9,364 bases of DNA from Acidobacteriota bacterium (GCA_003533545.1 DQEK01000407.1:1-9364), one strand, 5' to 3'. Positions 1-7,660 are shown, counted from the first letter of the stretch. Program-made: numbers and translations. Notes: a model not told the origin generated them from the letters alone.

Positions 1-40
1 CCGCGTCGGTCAAGACGCCGCTGCGACGGAACATCGCCAT
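1..40 (-). CDS. Possible start of an unidentified gene (cut by window edge)
   Basis: On the minus strand downstream of dcd, an ATG at 40 opens a frame that stays open to the window edge and begins MAMFRRSGVLTDA. A GAGG sequence lies about 10 nt upstream, which is a plausible but loosely spaced ribosome binding site. Thirteen codons are too few to identify a family. An alternative ATG further upstream (about base 62) in another frame is also open to the edge. The call rests only on the start-like context and on the position directly after the dcd operon. It could be chance. Confidence 0.22.
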   Translation of the reverse strand, partial: MAMFRRSGVLTDA

Positions 41-92
41 TTTCGCGGGACCTCAGGCGCATCCGCAGACACTCCCTTCTTCCGACTCGCGC

Positions 93-674
93 TCACGAAA
101 CCTCACCAGCGCGCCCCGCCGCATCCATCCGAGGCAACGTCACCTCTCGCTGCGCCTGATACTTCCCCTTCTTGTCCCCGTACGAAATTTCGCAAGGCTC
201 ATCACTCTGAAAGAAGAGCACCTGAGCGATACCTTCATTCGCATAAATTTTCGCAGGCAAAGGAGTCGTATTCGAGATTTCCAGGGTCGCGGTCCCTTCC
301 CACTCGGGCTCAAAGGGAGTCACGTTAACGATAATGCCGCACCTCGCGTACGTCGATTTACCGAGACACACTGTCAGGACGTCCCGCGGAATCCGAAAAT
401 ACTCGACCGTACGCGCCAACGCGAATGAATTGGGCGGCACAATACAAACGTCCGCCTTCAGGTCGACGAACGAGCGAGGGTCGAACGCCTTCGGGTCGAT
501 GAGCGTCGAATTGATGTTCGTGAAGACCTTGAACTCGTCTGCAACCCGAATGTCGTAGCCGTACGAGGAGAGACCGAACGACACCACATCAGCACGCACC
601 TGGCTTTCGACGAACGGTTCGATCATTCCTTCCCGCGCCCTCTCCTTGATCCATCGGTCTGACTTGATGCTCAT
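93..674 (-). CDS. dcd: dCTP deaminase
   Basis: Deaminates dCTP to dUTP in the cytosol, supplying dUMP for thymidylate synthesis. The 193-residue product matches the usual length of bacterial Dcd and starts with the family-typical MSIKSDRWI. It carries the trimeric dUTPase-fold signatures SSYGYDIR (36-43), the phosphate-binding KSTYARCGI (106-114) with Lys106, Ser107 and Arg111, and TPFEPEWEG (119-127) leading into TLEISN. Glu132 there aligns with the catalytic Glu of the E. coli enzyme. The C-terminal GIAQVLFF core (148-155) is also typical. The start at 674 is chosen from the conserved N-terminus, although I see no good Shine-Dalgarno sequence before it. It lies 40 nt after the small membrane-protein gene and is probably co-transcribed with it and ndk. 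Some relatives are bifunctional dCTP deaminase/dUTPases, and sequence reading alone does not settle which type this is. Confidence 0.96.
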   Translation of the reverse strand: MSIKSDRWIKERAREGMIEPFVESQVRADVVSFGLSSYGYDIRVADEFKVFTNINSTLIDPKAFDPRSFVDLKADVCIVPPNSFALARTVEYFRIPRDVLTVCLGKSTYARCGIIVNVTPFEPEWEGTATLEISNTTPLPAKIYANEGIAQVLFFQSDEPCEISYGDKKGKYQAQREVTLPRMDAAGRAGEVS

Positions 675-714
675 ATTCGTGGTTTTTTCGCTGCGGATTC
701 ATCCCGCACGCCAC

Positions 715-909
715 TCACCGACGCCACCACAGCGACAGGAGGGAAATACCGACACTAACCAAGAGACACGTCCCCAATGGCAGATAGATCGTCGCACCCC
801 CGCGACGAAACACAAGATCGCCAGGTAACCGCCCGAGCGGCAATCCAGCCATTAACAGCGCACCAAGCGCAGCCACAGCCAGCCCGACCACGACCAGGCC
901 CTTGCCCAT
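715..909 (-). CDS. Small DUF2905-type membrane protein
   Basis: A 64-residue protein with two hydrophobic helices (about residues 4-22 and 42-62) joined by a short loop containing PLGRLPGD (24-31) and a basic RRGG turn. It ends in WWRR. This layout and the LGRLPGD loop match the uncharacterised DUF2905 family as I know it. No enzymatic function is known, and it is presumably an inner-membrane protein. I place the start at 909 (ATG, GGGAG three nt upstream) rather than at an in-frame upstream ATG at 1023. The longer form would overlap the ndk coding sequence by about 100 nt and would add a non-family N-terminus. The gene begins 13 nt after the ndk stop and precedes dcd by 40 nt, so it is sandwiched between two nucleotide-metabolism genes, probably in one transcript. 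Confidence 0.85.
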   Translation of the reverse strand: MGKGLVVVGLAVAALGALLMAGLPLGRLPGDLVFRRGGATIYLPLGTCLLVSVGISLLSLWWRR

Positions 910-922
910 TCGCTCCCGTGCG

Positions 923-1336
923 CTACCCCAACTCCAGACCGCGAAAGAAATAATTAAGCTCAAACGCCGCCGTTTCCGACCCGTCAGAACCATGTGTCGC
1001 GTTGTTTTCGATAGAACGCCCAAACTCGCGCCGCAAGCACCCCTCTTCCGCCTGTGCCGGGTCAGTAGCCCCCATCAGTGCCCGCCACCTCTTAATGGCA
1101 TCTGGAGCCGCTAAGGCCAGCACGACAGAGGGCCCCGAGGACATAAACGTGGTCAAGTCCGAAAAAAATGGGCGCTCGCGATGAACCGCATAAAACCCTT
1201 CGGCGTCCGTCTTAGACAACCAAACCAAGCGCATAGCCACAATGGAAAAACCGGCCGCCTCAGCACGCTGCAGAATGGAGCCCGTTGACCGGGCCGCCAC
1301 TGCATCTGGCTTGATGATTGCGAGAGTACGTTCCAT
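923..1336 (-). CDS. ndk: Nucleoside diphosphate kinase
   Basis: Transfers the gamma-phosphate of ATP to NDPs and dNDPs through a phosphohistidine. The 137 residues span the normal short bacterial Ndk. The N-terminal [12 protein letters not shown] motif provides Lys9. The active-site sequence NATHGSDG (112-119) places the catalytic His at 115, and the following SETAAFEL helix and terminal tyrosine/phenylalanine-rich strand are typical. The ATG at 1336 is 11 nt after the korB stop, with a modest GGAA ribosome site, so it is very likely translated from the kor transcript. Its position beside korAB and near sucCD fits equilibration of the NTP made by succinyl-CoA synthetase. Ndk/succinyl-CoA synthetase association is reported in Pseudomonas. 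A direct link here is inference. Confidence 0.97.
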   Translation of the reverse strand: MERTLAIIKPDAVAARSTGSILQRAEAAGFSIVAMRLVWLSKTDAEGFYAVHRERPFFSDLTTFMSSGPSVVLALAAPDAIKRWRALMGATDPAQAEEGCLRREFGRSIENNATHGSDGSETAAFELNYFFRGLELG

Positions 1337-1347
1337 GGATTTCCGCT

Positions 1348-2394
1348 TCAGCGCAGACCACCCATGATGTCGTCGAGAACCGACCGGGAAGGTCGAACGC
1401 GGCCCTCCGAAAGTGAGGCCAACGGTTCATCCACGAGATTCAGCGACGTTACAAAGTCTTCGGCCACCGGGTCCACAAAAACAAGTCCCGTCGCGAACTC
1501 ACCGCGCGCACGTGTTTCGCGCAGTACGCGCATGGCTTGTGCTCGATCAGTTGCGTTGTAACCTTCATCAAGCTTCTTTAAGAACAAACGCGACCCGTCA
1601 TGAAGAGTAACTTCCCGCGTCGTCCCAGGTTCGTACTCGACAGTGATGTCTTCAAAATACGGCACGAAGTCGATTTCCTCAATGGGCTCCTCATGGCTCT
1701 TCGCGTACGAATAGCTCTTCGTCGAACCCTCGTGATCGTTGAAGGTCACGCACGGAGAAAGCACATCCAACATCGCGATGCCGCGGTGGCTGAGCGCCGC
1801 CTTGAGCAACGCCGTCAGTTGTTTCTTATCGCCAGAGAATGAACGTGCGACGAACGTGGCACCCAATTCGATGGCAAGCGCACATGTGTCTATGGGAGCA
1901 AGGTCATTCACTACGCCGGTCTTGAGCGTGGAACCAACGTCGGCCGTTGGTGAAAACTGTCCCTTCGTCAGCCCGTAGCAACCATTGTCCTCAATGATGT
2001 ACACCATCGGTAAATTTCGCCGCATCAGATGCACGAACTGGCCGATCCCGATGGCCCCCGTATCGCCGTCGCCGCTCACACCAATCGCCACAAGGTCCTT
2101 GTTGGCAAGCATGGCTCCTGTGCCCACCGAAGGCATCCGCCCGTGCACCGCATTAAAGCCGTGGGCTGACCCCAGAAAGTAAGCTGGACTCTTACTTGAG
2201 CAGCCGATCCCGGAGAGTTTCACAACCCGGTCCGGTTGAATCCCCATCGTAAAGCAGGCATCGACCACTCGCTCGGAAATAGCGTTGTGCCCGCATCCGG
2301 CGCACAACGTGGTCTTACTCCCACGATAGATCGGGAGTTCGAGTCCTATTCGGTTGACCTTCTTCTTCTTGGGAGACGGTGTCGCTGTCGGCAC
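1348..2394 (-). CDS. korB: 2-oxoglutarate (2-oxoacid):ferredoxin oxidoreductase, beta subunit
   Basis: This is the TPP- and [4Fe-4S]-binding subunit of the heterodimer that oxidatively decarboxylates a 2-oxoacid to acyl-CoA and reduces ferredoxin. The 348-residue product has four cysteines where the cluster ligands of two-subunit OFORs lie: Cys31 and Cys34 in CAGCGH, Cys65 in GIGCSS, and Cys215 in LSPCVTFN. The TPP/Mg motif is [13 protein letters not shown] (108-120), followed by [16 protein letters not shown] (135-150), a variant close to the actinobacterial KorB type. A C-terminal extension (about 240-348) is shared by that class. The start is GTG at 2394, supported by AAGGA six nt upstream and the family-like N-terminus. 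korB follows korA by 61 nt and is followed by ndk after 11 nt. 2-Oxoglutarate as substrate is inferred from the sucCD context; pyruvate or broad specificity is possible. Confidence 0.93.
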   Translation of the reverse strand: MPTATPSPKKKKVNRIGLELPIYRGSKTTLCAGCGHNAISERVVDACFTMGIQPDRVVKLSGIGCSSKSPAYFLGSAHGFNAVHGRMPSVGTGAMLANKDLVAIGVSGDGDTGAIGIGQFVHLMRRNLPMVYIIEDNGCYGLTKGQFSPTADVGSTLKTGVVNDLAPIDTCALAIELGATFVARSFSGDKKQLTALLKAALSHRGIAMLDVLSPCVTFNDHEGSTKSYSYAKSHEEPIEEIDFVPYFEDITVEYEPGTTREVTLHDGSRLFLKKLDEGYNATDRAQAMRVLRETRARGEFATGLVFVDPVAEDFVTSLNLVDEPLASLSEGRVRPSRSVLDDIMGGLR

Positions 2395-2400
2395 GATTCG

Positions 2401-2405
2401 TCCTT
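2401..2405 (-). promoter_or_regulatory. Ribosome binding site supporting the korB GTG start
   Basis: AAGGA on the minus strand, six nt before the GTG at 2394. No ATG closer to the conserved N-terminal region is available, so this site decides the non-ATG start. A short TTAGC/GCTAA dyad (2404-2415) abuts it, but its 2-nt centre is too tight for a normal hairpin. Confidence 0.6.
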
Positions 2406-2455
2406 AGCTGGCTAAATCCTTCGTTTCACGTGGTGGTGTCAAGACCCGCAGGGAA

Positions 2456-4351
2456 CTATTCGCCGCCAACCCCTGCATCTTGGGGCACCGCACCGGAAAA
2501 TGCCGAATACTCGACACGGTATCCCTCCTGGATCAACACATCATCGGTGATGCTTCGAGCATCGATTGGCTCCCCAGAATAATGAAGAACACTCCGGAGC
2601 CGGCCGGCCAACTCGGCCCGAAGCTCAATCCGCATCAGCGTGGACATTTGCGCGTCTCGGTTCTGTTCAATCACGTACACCCGATCGTGACGTTCGATGA
2701 ACGAGGCTAATGCCGAACGAAAAGGATAGGCCCGGAGTCGGTAATACGACGTTTGCAGGTCCGCCTCAGCGACTAACTGGTCGCGGCTCTCGACCACAGC
2801 CCAATGCGTGGTGCCATACGCAACGATTCCGATCCTCGCCTTGCGATTGATTTCCACAATCGGAGCTGGCATCCAATTACGGGCGGTTTCGAATTTTCTC
2901 GTTAGGCGGTCCACGTTCTTCTTGTAATCATCGGACCGCTCGCTGTATTGCCCCCACTCATTATGGCCAGACCCCCGGCAAAAATATGCGGGCATCGACG
3001 TCCCTGGGATTGAACGGTAAGTAATCCCATCGCCATCCACATCTCGATAGCGACCAAACCGCCCAATACGCTCCAAGGTGTCCTCATCCAAGACCTTACC
3101 CCGGTCCATCGGTTTGTCCGGGTACTCGAATTCGTTCGCCATCCACGTATTCATACCCAGGTCGAGGTCACTCAAAACGAACACAGGAGTTTGGAATCGC
3201 TCAGCTAGATCGAAGGCGCTAATCGCCATTTCGAAGCATTCCTCCGGCGAACAAGGGAATAACAGCGGATGACGGCTGTCACCGTGCGATAAAAACGCCG
3301 TGGACAGCACATCGCCCTGCGCGGTGCGAGTCGGCAAGCCGGTGGATGGACCAACTCGTTGCACGTCAAACACCACACAAGGAACTTCCGAATAGTAGGC
3401 CAGGCCAGCGAATTCCCCCATTAGAGAGATTCCCGGTCCGGAGGTGGCGGTCATGGACCTCGCTCCAGCCCACCCCCCACCGATGGCCATGCCCAACGCG
3501 GCGATTTCGTCCTCAGCCTGCACAACGGCGAACGTCGCTTTTCCCGTTTTTTTATCGACCCGGTACCTACGCAGATAACTGATAAGTGTCTCGCAGAGCG
3601 ACGATGAGGGCGTGATCGGATACCAGGCCACCACTGTGACCCCAGCCATCAAACATCCCACCGCAGAGGCTGCGTTCCCGTCGATTAGAATTCGTCCCTG
3701 ATTTCCCTCCATAGGTTCAACCCGAAAGTGGTCTCGTTTTTCCAACTTCGCATCGGCAAAGGCATAACCGACGTCGAGCGCTTCACGGTTAATCTCGACC
3801 ACCTTCGGTTTCGTACCGAACTGCTTCCTGAGCGCCTTTTCCATCTCATCGATCTCGACGCCAAAAAGCTTCGCCAGAACCCCGTCATAAATCATGTTAC
3901 GCACGCGTCGACGCAATTTGACGTCCCTGGACACCTCGCCGACAAGCGTATCGAAGGGGACCGGATAGAAAATTAAATCATCCCGCACAGTGTCCAACTT
4001 CAAAGGCTCGTCGTACACCACTACGGCGCCAGCCCTCAGGCCAAGCACGTCCTCCCGCGCAGTTTCGGCGTTCATCGCAACGAGGACATCGATCTCCTTC
4101 TTGCGGGCAATATAACCGTCCTTGTTGGCTCGAATCGTGAACCACGTAGGAAGGCCAGCGATATTTGACGGAAACAAATTCTTTCCTGATACTGGCACGC
4201 CCATCTGAAAAATCGATCTGAGCAACACCAGGTTAGCCGTCTGGCTCCCAGAGCCATTGACGGTTGCGACCTGGATACTGAAATCGTTGACGACAGGCTT
4301 CGTTAACGATGTGGATGGACGTTCTTCGACTGCGAGGTCGGACGCGGGCAT
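2456..4351 (-). CDS. korA: 2-oxoglutarate (2-oxoacid):ferredoxin oxidoreductase, alpha subunit (gamma-alpha fusion)
   Basis: Large subunit of the KorAB enzyme, 631 residues, in which the gamma domain (about 25-205) is fused ahead of the alpha domain, as in Sulfolobus and Mycobacterium two-subunit enzymes. The gamma part opens with a glycine-rich NGSGSQTANLVLLRSIFQMG (32-51). The alpha part holds YPITP (244-248), the hallmark motif of 2-oxoacid:ferredoxin oxidoreductases, followed by AEDEIAALGMAIGG and TSGPGISLMGE (303-313). A DGDGITYRSIPGT segment (439-451) and HNEWGQYSE (463-471) are class-typical. The ATG at 4351 has GAGG five nt upstream. No separate delta/ferredoxin subunit is encoded next to it, so an external ferredoxin must accept electrons. 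Of the minus-strand genes this one has the largest upstream spacing within the block (186 nt after sucD), suggesting its own promoter. Substrate choice is inferred from context. Confidence 0.94.
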   Translation of the reverse strand: MPASDLAVEERPSTSLTKPVVNDFSIQVATVNGSGSQTANLVLLRSIFQMGVPVSGKNLFPSNIAGLPTWFTIRANKDGYIARKKEIDVLVAMNAETAREDVLGLRAGAVVVYDEPLKLDTVRDDLIFYPVPFDTLVGEVSRDVKLRRRVRNMIYDGVLAKLFGVEIDEMEKALRKQFGTKPKVVEINREALDVGYAFADAKLEKRDHFRVEPMEGNQGRILIDGNAASAVGCLMAGVTVVAWYPITPSSSLCETLISYLRRYRVDKKTGKATFAVVQAEDEIAALGMAIGGGWAGARSMTATSGPGISLMGEFAGLAYYSEVPCVVFDVQRVGPSTGLPTRTAQGDVLSTAFLSHGDSRHPLLFPCSPEECFEMAISAFDLAERFQTPVFVLSDLDLGMNTWMANEFEYPDKPMDRGKVLDEDTLERIGRFGRYRDVDGDGITYRSIPGTSMPAYFCRGSGHNEWGQYSERSDDYKKNVDRLTRKFETARNWMPAPIVEINRKARIGIVAYGTTHWAVVESRDQLVAEADLQTSYYRLRAYPFRSALASFIERHDRVYVIEQNRDAQMSTLMRIELRAELAGRLRSVLHYSGEPIDARSITDDVLIQEGYRVEYSAFSGAVPQDAGVGGE

Positions 4352-4419
4352 CTAGTCCTCGAAAGGATGGAGTAACGGATCAACTGACGGCCTTCACGTA
4401 CGCGCAAGCGTGATAAACC

Positions 4420-4441
4420 GGCTGATTCTATCACGTCAGCC
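4420..4441. repeat. Inverted repeat overlapping the putative korA promoter
   Basis: GGCTGA at 4420-4425 pairs with TCAGCC at 4436-4441 across a 10-nt centre, and the flanking C4419/G4442 extend it to 7 bp. On the minus strand the dyad centre contains the -10-like hexamer of the putative korA promoter, so a DNA-binding repressor site is possible. As RNA it would be a 7-bp stem followed by a short GGTTTATC, too poor in T for a convincing terminator. Confidence 0.4.
4425..4433 (-). promoter_or_regulatory. Candidate extended -10 promoter for korA-korB-ndk
   Basis: The minus strand reads TGATAGAAT, an extended -10 of the TGnTAnnnT form with five of six matches to TATAAT. A TTGAAA occurs upstream with only a 14-nt spacer, too short for an ideal -35. 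The predicted transcript start would be near 4418, giving a leader of about 67 nt before korA. It is supported by the unusually wide gap after sucD, but the match is short and unproven. Confidence 0.35.
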
Positions 4442-4484
4442 GTCTTTCAATAACGAGACATCGAGAAGGCCGGTCACGAAGGCA

Positions 4485-4533
4485 GGCTCCGCAAGAGCCC
4501 ATCGTTTGATTGAGCGAGACCCGCGCCCCGCTC
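4485..4533 (-). other. Stem-forming sequences after sucD, no canonical terminator
   Basis: Downstream of the sucD stop the transcript could form GAGCG/CGCTC (4512-4516 with 4529-4533, 12-nt loop) and then GGCTC-TTGCG-GAGCC (4485-4499, 5-bp stem). Neither is followed by a T-run on the minus strand, so these are weak stems, possibly mRNA-end or processing structures, not an intrinsic terminator. With the promoter candidate at 4425-4433 this accounts for most of the 186-bp gap. Confidence 0.25.
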
Positions 4534-4537
4534 GGCG

Positions 4538-5419
4538 TCAGCCGCCGGACCCCGACAATGCCTCGGCCACGGCGGCACCTATCCCCGAAGGGCTTTTGAC
4601 CACTGTCACCCCGGCACTCGCAAGCTCGGTAATCTTCTCGGACGCGGTTCCCTGTCCACCAGAAATGATGGCGCCTGCATGTCCCATCCGACGCCCCGGC
4701 GGAGCCGTCTGACCCGCAATGAACCCGACCACTGGCTTGCTGACGGATTCGCGAATGAACGCGGCTGCGTCCTCCTCGGCCCTGCCGCCGATCTCACCGA
4801 TCAGCACCACCGCGTGAGTTTCGTCGTCTTGCTCAAAGAGCTGGAGTGCATCAACGAAACTGGTGCCTATCAGGGGATCTCCGCCAATTCCAATACACGT
4901 GGTCTGGCCCAGTCCAAGCCGGGTCAACTGATGAATCGCCTCGTAGGTCAGTGTTCCGCTCTTCGAGACGATGCCAACGTTTCCTTCCTGGCAGATGTGC
5001 CCTGGGATGATGCCGGCCTTAGCCTGCCCGGCAGAGATCAACCCTGGGCAATTGGGGCCGATAAGGCGACAGGCACGTCCACGGATGAAATCCAACGCCC
5101 GCACCATGTCGAGCGTCGGGATACCCTCCGTGACACACACAATGAGTCCTAATCCGGCATCCGCCGCTTCCATCACCGCATCGGCGGCTCCGGCAGGAGG
5201 CACAAAAATCACGGACGCGTCGGCACCGGTTGCTCGTACAGCCGACTCCACGGTGTCGAAGACAGGCCAGCCCTCGTGTTTGCCACCACCCTTGCCCGGC
5301 GTTACGCCACCGACGACCGCGGTACCGTATTCGGCAGCTTGCCGCGCGTGAAAGGTCCCCTCACGACCCGTCAGGCCCTGAACCAACAGTCTGGTTTGTC
5401 CGTTGATGAGGACCGCCAT
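4538..5419 (-). CDS. sucD: Succinyl-CoA synthetase (ligase), alpha subunit
   Basis: With SucC, interconverts succinyl-CoA + NDP + Pi and succinate + NTP + CoA in the TCA cycle. The 293-residue protein is the standard length. The N-terminal Rossmann CoA-binding domain has [11 protein letters not shown] (14-24) and GGVTPGKGG (37-45). The ligase domain has GPNCPG (121-126), [10 protein letters not shown] (151-160) and the phosphohistidine motif [17 protein letters not shown], placing the catalytic His at 247. The ATG at 5419 is preceded by a strong AAGGGAGGT ribosome site four nt away, and by the sucC stop 14 nt upstream, so the two subunits are tightly co-translated. Its downstream neighbours encode KorAB, the enzyme that makes its succinyl-CoA substrate, which supports assignment to the TCA role rather than to another acyl-CoA ligase. 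Confidence 0.97.
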   Translation of the reverse strand: MAVLINGQTRLLVQGLTGREGTFHARQAAEYGTAVVGGVTPGKGGGKHEGWPVFDTVESAVRATGADASVIFVPPAGAADAVMEAADAGLGLIVCVTEGIPTLDMVRALDFIRGRACRLIGPNCPGLISAGQAKAGIIPGHICQEGNVGIVSKSGTLTYEAIHQLTRLGLGQTTCIGIGGDPLIGTSFVDALQLFEQDDETHAVVLIGEIGGRAEEDAAAFIRESVSKPVVGFIAGQTAPPGRRMGHAGAIISGGQGTASEKITELASAGVTVVKSPSGIGAAVAEALSGSGG

Positions 5420-5433
5420 CTACCTCCCTTTGC

Positions 5434-6597
5434 TCAAACGCCGTTCGCCAGTTCGACGACCAGCCGGGCTCCTTCGTCCATCTCGTCGACAGTCGTGAAA
5501 CTCAACCCGCTGTCCCGCAGCATCCGCTTTCCTGCTTCGACGTTCGTGCCCTCCATCCGGATAACCACAGGCACACCGATACCCAGTTCGGCGACCGCCG
5601 CGATCACTCCTTCCGCAAGAATGTCACATCGAAGAATCCCACCGAAGATGTTGACAAGCACCGCCTTCACCCTCTCGTCAGACAGGAGTATCCGAAATGC
5701 ACTTCTAATTTGATCCGGATTTGCTCCACCGCCAACGTCGAGGAAATTCGCCGGTTCGCCGCCTGCCAGCTTAATGACATCCATTGTGGCCATCGCCAGT
5801 CCGGCACCGTTCACCAAGCACCCGATAGTGCCGTCGAGTCGAATGTAGTTAAGCCCGTGCCTAGAGGCCTCGATCTCAAGTGTTTCCTCTTCCTCTGGGT
5901 CCCGAAGGTCGCCGAATTCAGGCTGTCGAAACGCCGCACTGTCATCAAGAGACACCTTCGCATCAAGTGCCAGAACCGCGCCGGTCTCGGTCACAACCAG
6001 GGGATTAATTTCGACCAACGAGGCGTCAGTCTCTAGAAACGCCTCGTAGACGCGCTGCACGAATGTGGCGGCGTGCCGAGCCACCTCACCCTTAAGACCA
6101 ACGGCCTCCGCGAGACGCCGGGCCTGAAACGCAGTAAGACCAATCCCAGGCTCAATATGCAACCGATGGATGAGTTCGGGCGTGTCCAGCGCCACCTGTT
6201 CGATGTCCACGCCTCCAGCGGCGCTCGCCATCACTAACGGACGCTGTCTCGACCGGTCGATGAGTATGCCCAGATACAACTCATTCTCTATTTCCAGCCC
6301 TTCTTCGATCAGCAGACGAGAAACCCTCCGACCACTCGCACCAGTTTGGGCTGTCACCAGCGTCATACCCAGCATCTCCGCGGCGATACGAGCGGTCTCG
6401 ACGGCACCCTCAGCAAACCTAACTCCGCCACCCTTCCCTCGCCCACCAGCGTGGATCTGGGCCTTGAGCACAACTCGGCCGCCTAGACGTTCCGCGACCT
6501 CGGCCGCCTCAGAGGCTGAAAAAACGGCTTCTCCCTGCGGCACAGCTACACCGTAGCGCGCGAGAAGTGCCTTCCCCTGATATTCGTGAATCTTCAC
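5434..6597 (-). CDS. sucC: Succinyl-CoA synthetase (ligase), beta subunit (ADP/GDP-forming)
   Basis: Nucleotide-binding subunit of succinyl-CoA synthetase, 387 residues against 388 in E. coli. It opens with MKIHEYQGKALLARYGV. An ATP-grasp domain follows, with VVLKAQIHAGGRGKGGGV (42-59, Lys45/46-region nucleotide contact) and the Mg-site segment LVEINPLVVTETG...LDAKVSLDD (194-219). The C-terminal CoA-ligase domain contains GAGLAMATMDVIKLAGG (264-280), NFLDVGGGA (284-292) and the VNIFGGILRCD loop (315-325). The start is GTG at 6597, chosen from the conserved N-terminus; only weak purine-rich sequence lies upstream. It is 31 nt after mdh and 14 nt before sucD. Whether ADP or GDP is preferred cannot be read safely from the sequence. 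Confidence 0.97.
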   Translation of the reverse strand: MKIHEYQGKALLARYGVAVPQGEAVFSASEAAEVAERLGGRVVLKAQIHAGGRGKGGGVRFAEGAVETARIAAEMLGMTLVTAQTGASGRRVSRLLIEEGLEIENELYLGILIDRSRQRPLVMASAAGGVDIEQVALDTPELIHRLHIEPGIGLTAFQARRLAEAVGLKGEVARHAATFVQRVYEAFLETDASLVEINPLVVTETGAVLALDAKVSLDDSAAFRQPEFGDLRDPEEEETLEIEASRHGLNYIRLDGTIGCLVNGAGLAMATMDVIKLAGGEPANFLDVGGGANPDQIRSAFRILLSDERVKAVLVNIFGGILRCDILAEGVIAAVAELGIGVPVVIRMEGTNVEAGKRMLRDSGLSFTTVDEMDEGARLVVELANGV

Positions 6598-6628
6598 AGT
6601 CGCAAACGTCTCTGTCTAACTGCCAGCG

Positions 6629-7555
6629 CTAGACGCCAAGAATCTCAACCAGTTCCTTCACAGCCGCCGCGGATTTGTCCAGAGCCGCTTGCTCGTCCTC
6701 TTGCAGGGAGATCTCCATCACTTGCTCCGCGCCACCAACACCTAACTTCACTGGCACCCCAACGTAGAGGTCGTTGATCCCGTACTCACCCTGCAAAAAG
6801 ACCGCACACGGCAAGATTTTCTTCTTGTCCTTTAGAATCGCTTCCACCATCTCCACCACAGCCGACCCCGGCGCATAGTACGCGCTGCCAGTGCCGAGTA
6901 GCTTCACGATCTCTGCGCCACCATTCGCGGTACGAGTCACAATGGCTTCAACGGTCGCCTCGTCGAGCAATTGGGTGATAGGGATCCCAGCGACCGTCGA
7001 ATACCTCGGCAACGGCACCATCGTGTCGCCGTGCCCACCCAACACAAACGCGTGCGTGTTCTCGACCGAAACGTTCAGTGCTTCAGCTATGAACGAACGC
7101 ATGCGAGCCGAATCCAGCACGCCGGCCATCCCGACAACTCGCTCCCTCGGGAATCCACTTTCCCGATAAACCACCTGGCACATGGCGTCCAGCGGATTGG
7201 TAACGGGAATGAGTATGCAGTCCGGCGAATACCTTACGACTTCGGCCGTCACCGTTTTAATGATCCCTGCGTTCTTGTTCAGTAAGTCGTCTCGACTCAT
7301 GCCCGGTTTCCGGGCCAAGCCCGCAGTCACGACCACGATGTCGGACCCCGCGGTATCAGCATAAGCATTCGTGCCAAGCACCCGCGAATCCGAACCCTCG
7401 ATTGGACATGCCTCCAACATGTCAAGACCCTTACCCTGTGGCACTCCTTCGAGAATATCGAGCAAAACGACATCCGCCAGCTCCTTGTCAGCGATGCTTC
7501 GAGCCACAGTTGCACCGACGTTACCAGAACCGATGACGCTTATTTTTCGATTCAT
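6629..7555 (-). CDS. mdh: NAD-dependent malate dehydrogenase (lactate-dehydrogenase-like type)
   Basis: Oxidises malate to oxaloacetate with NAD. The 308-residue protein has the Rossmann fingerprint [12 protein letters not shown] (7-18) and Asp33 at the end of the second strand, indicating NAD. The active-site loop [11 protein letters not shown] (78-88) has Arg82 where lactate dehydrogenases have Gln, which assigns malate specificity. It also has Arg88, the LDSARMR helix (147-153; Asp148, Arg151) and the catalytic His175 in [10 protein letters not shown]. This is the LDH-like MDH group, not the E. coli-type enzyme. The frame is open to a TTG at 7579, but ATG at 7555 is preferred because it begins the conserved MNRKISVIG and has AAGGAAGGGA seven nt upstream. 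It is the first gene of the leftward block, 325 bp from divergent serA. Confidence 0.96.
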   Translation of the reverse strand: MNRKISVIGSGNVGATVARSIADKELADVVLLDILEGVPQGKGLDMLEACPIEGSDSRVLGTNAYADTAGSDIVVVTAGLARKPGMSRDDLLNKNAGIIKTVTAEVVRYSPDCILIPVTNPLDAMCQVVYRESGFPRERVVGMAGVLDSARMRSFIAEALNVSVENTHAFVLGGHGDTMVPLPRYSTVAGIPITQLLDEATVEAIVTRTANGGAEIVKLLGTGSAYYAPGSAVVEMVEAILKDKKKILPCAVFLQGEYGINDLYVGVPVKLGVGGAEQVMEISLQEDEQAALDKSAAAVKELVEILGV

Positions 7556-7562
7556 AGTCAGG

Positions 7563-7572
7563 TCCCTTCCTT
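7563..7572 (-). promoter_or_regulatory. Ribosome binding site fixing the mdh start
   Basis: AAGGAAGGGA on the minus strand ends seven nt before the ATG at 7555. It lies inside the alternative TTG-started reading at 7579, so it argues for the shorter 308-residue protein. Confidence 0.75.
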
Positions 7573-7638
7573 TCACCAAACTTCGCTACGCGCTTTTAGG
7601 GCACGTCCCCGCGACGCGATTCCAGATCTTCACAGAAA

Positions 7639-7660
7639 TTGTGGAAAACCTTGTGGAAAA
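7639..7660 (-). repeat. Tandem DnaA-box-like sequences
   Basis: TTGTGGAAAA occurs twice (7639-7648 and 7651-7660), separated by CC and in the same orientation. Read on the minus strand each contains TTTTCCACA, one mismatch from the DnaA-box consensus TTATCCACA and the same as a known variant in other phyla. The second copy runs into an AT-rich step. The pair sits in the presumed mdh leader or upstream region. No dnaA, dnaN or other origin-associated gene is nearby, so a regulatory DnaA site or coincidence is as likely as an origin. Confidence 0.4.

Noticed and set aside
1..92. tRNA or small RNA downstream of dcd
   Set aside because: No cloverleaf arms, T-loop GTTCRANNC or terminal CCA context could be made out.
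910..1023. Longer form of the small membrane protein starting at 1023
   Set aside because: It would overlap ndk by about 100 nt in another frame, adds a basic non-family N-terminus, and a good ATG with GGGAG exists at 909.
2404..2415. TTAGC-TG-GCTAA dyad before korB
   Set aside because: The 2-nt centre cannot form a normal RNA hairpin and the dyad is short. It is kept only as a note with the korB ribosome site.
4352..4537. Intrinsic terminator between sucD and korA
   Set aside because: Stems are present but none is followed by a T-run on the minus strand.
4679..5152. 157-codon open frame on the plus strand
   Set aside because: Lies entirely antisense to sucD, whose protein is fully conserved. 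The antisense translation has no recognisable domain and reflects GC-rich codon bias.
5276..5713. 145-codon open frame on the plus strand across sucD/sucC
   Set aside because: Antisense to two well-identified genes, with low-complexity Ser/Pro/Arg composition typical of a shadow frame.
7556..7579. TTG-started extension of mdh
   Set aside because: The added eight residues precede the conserved MNRKISVIG start and run through the strong ribosome site used by the ATG at 7555.
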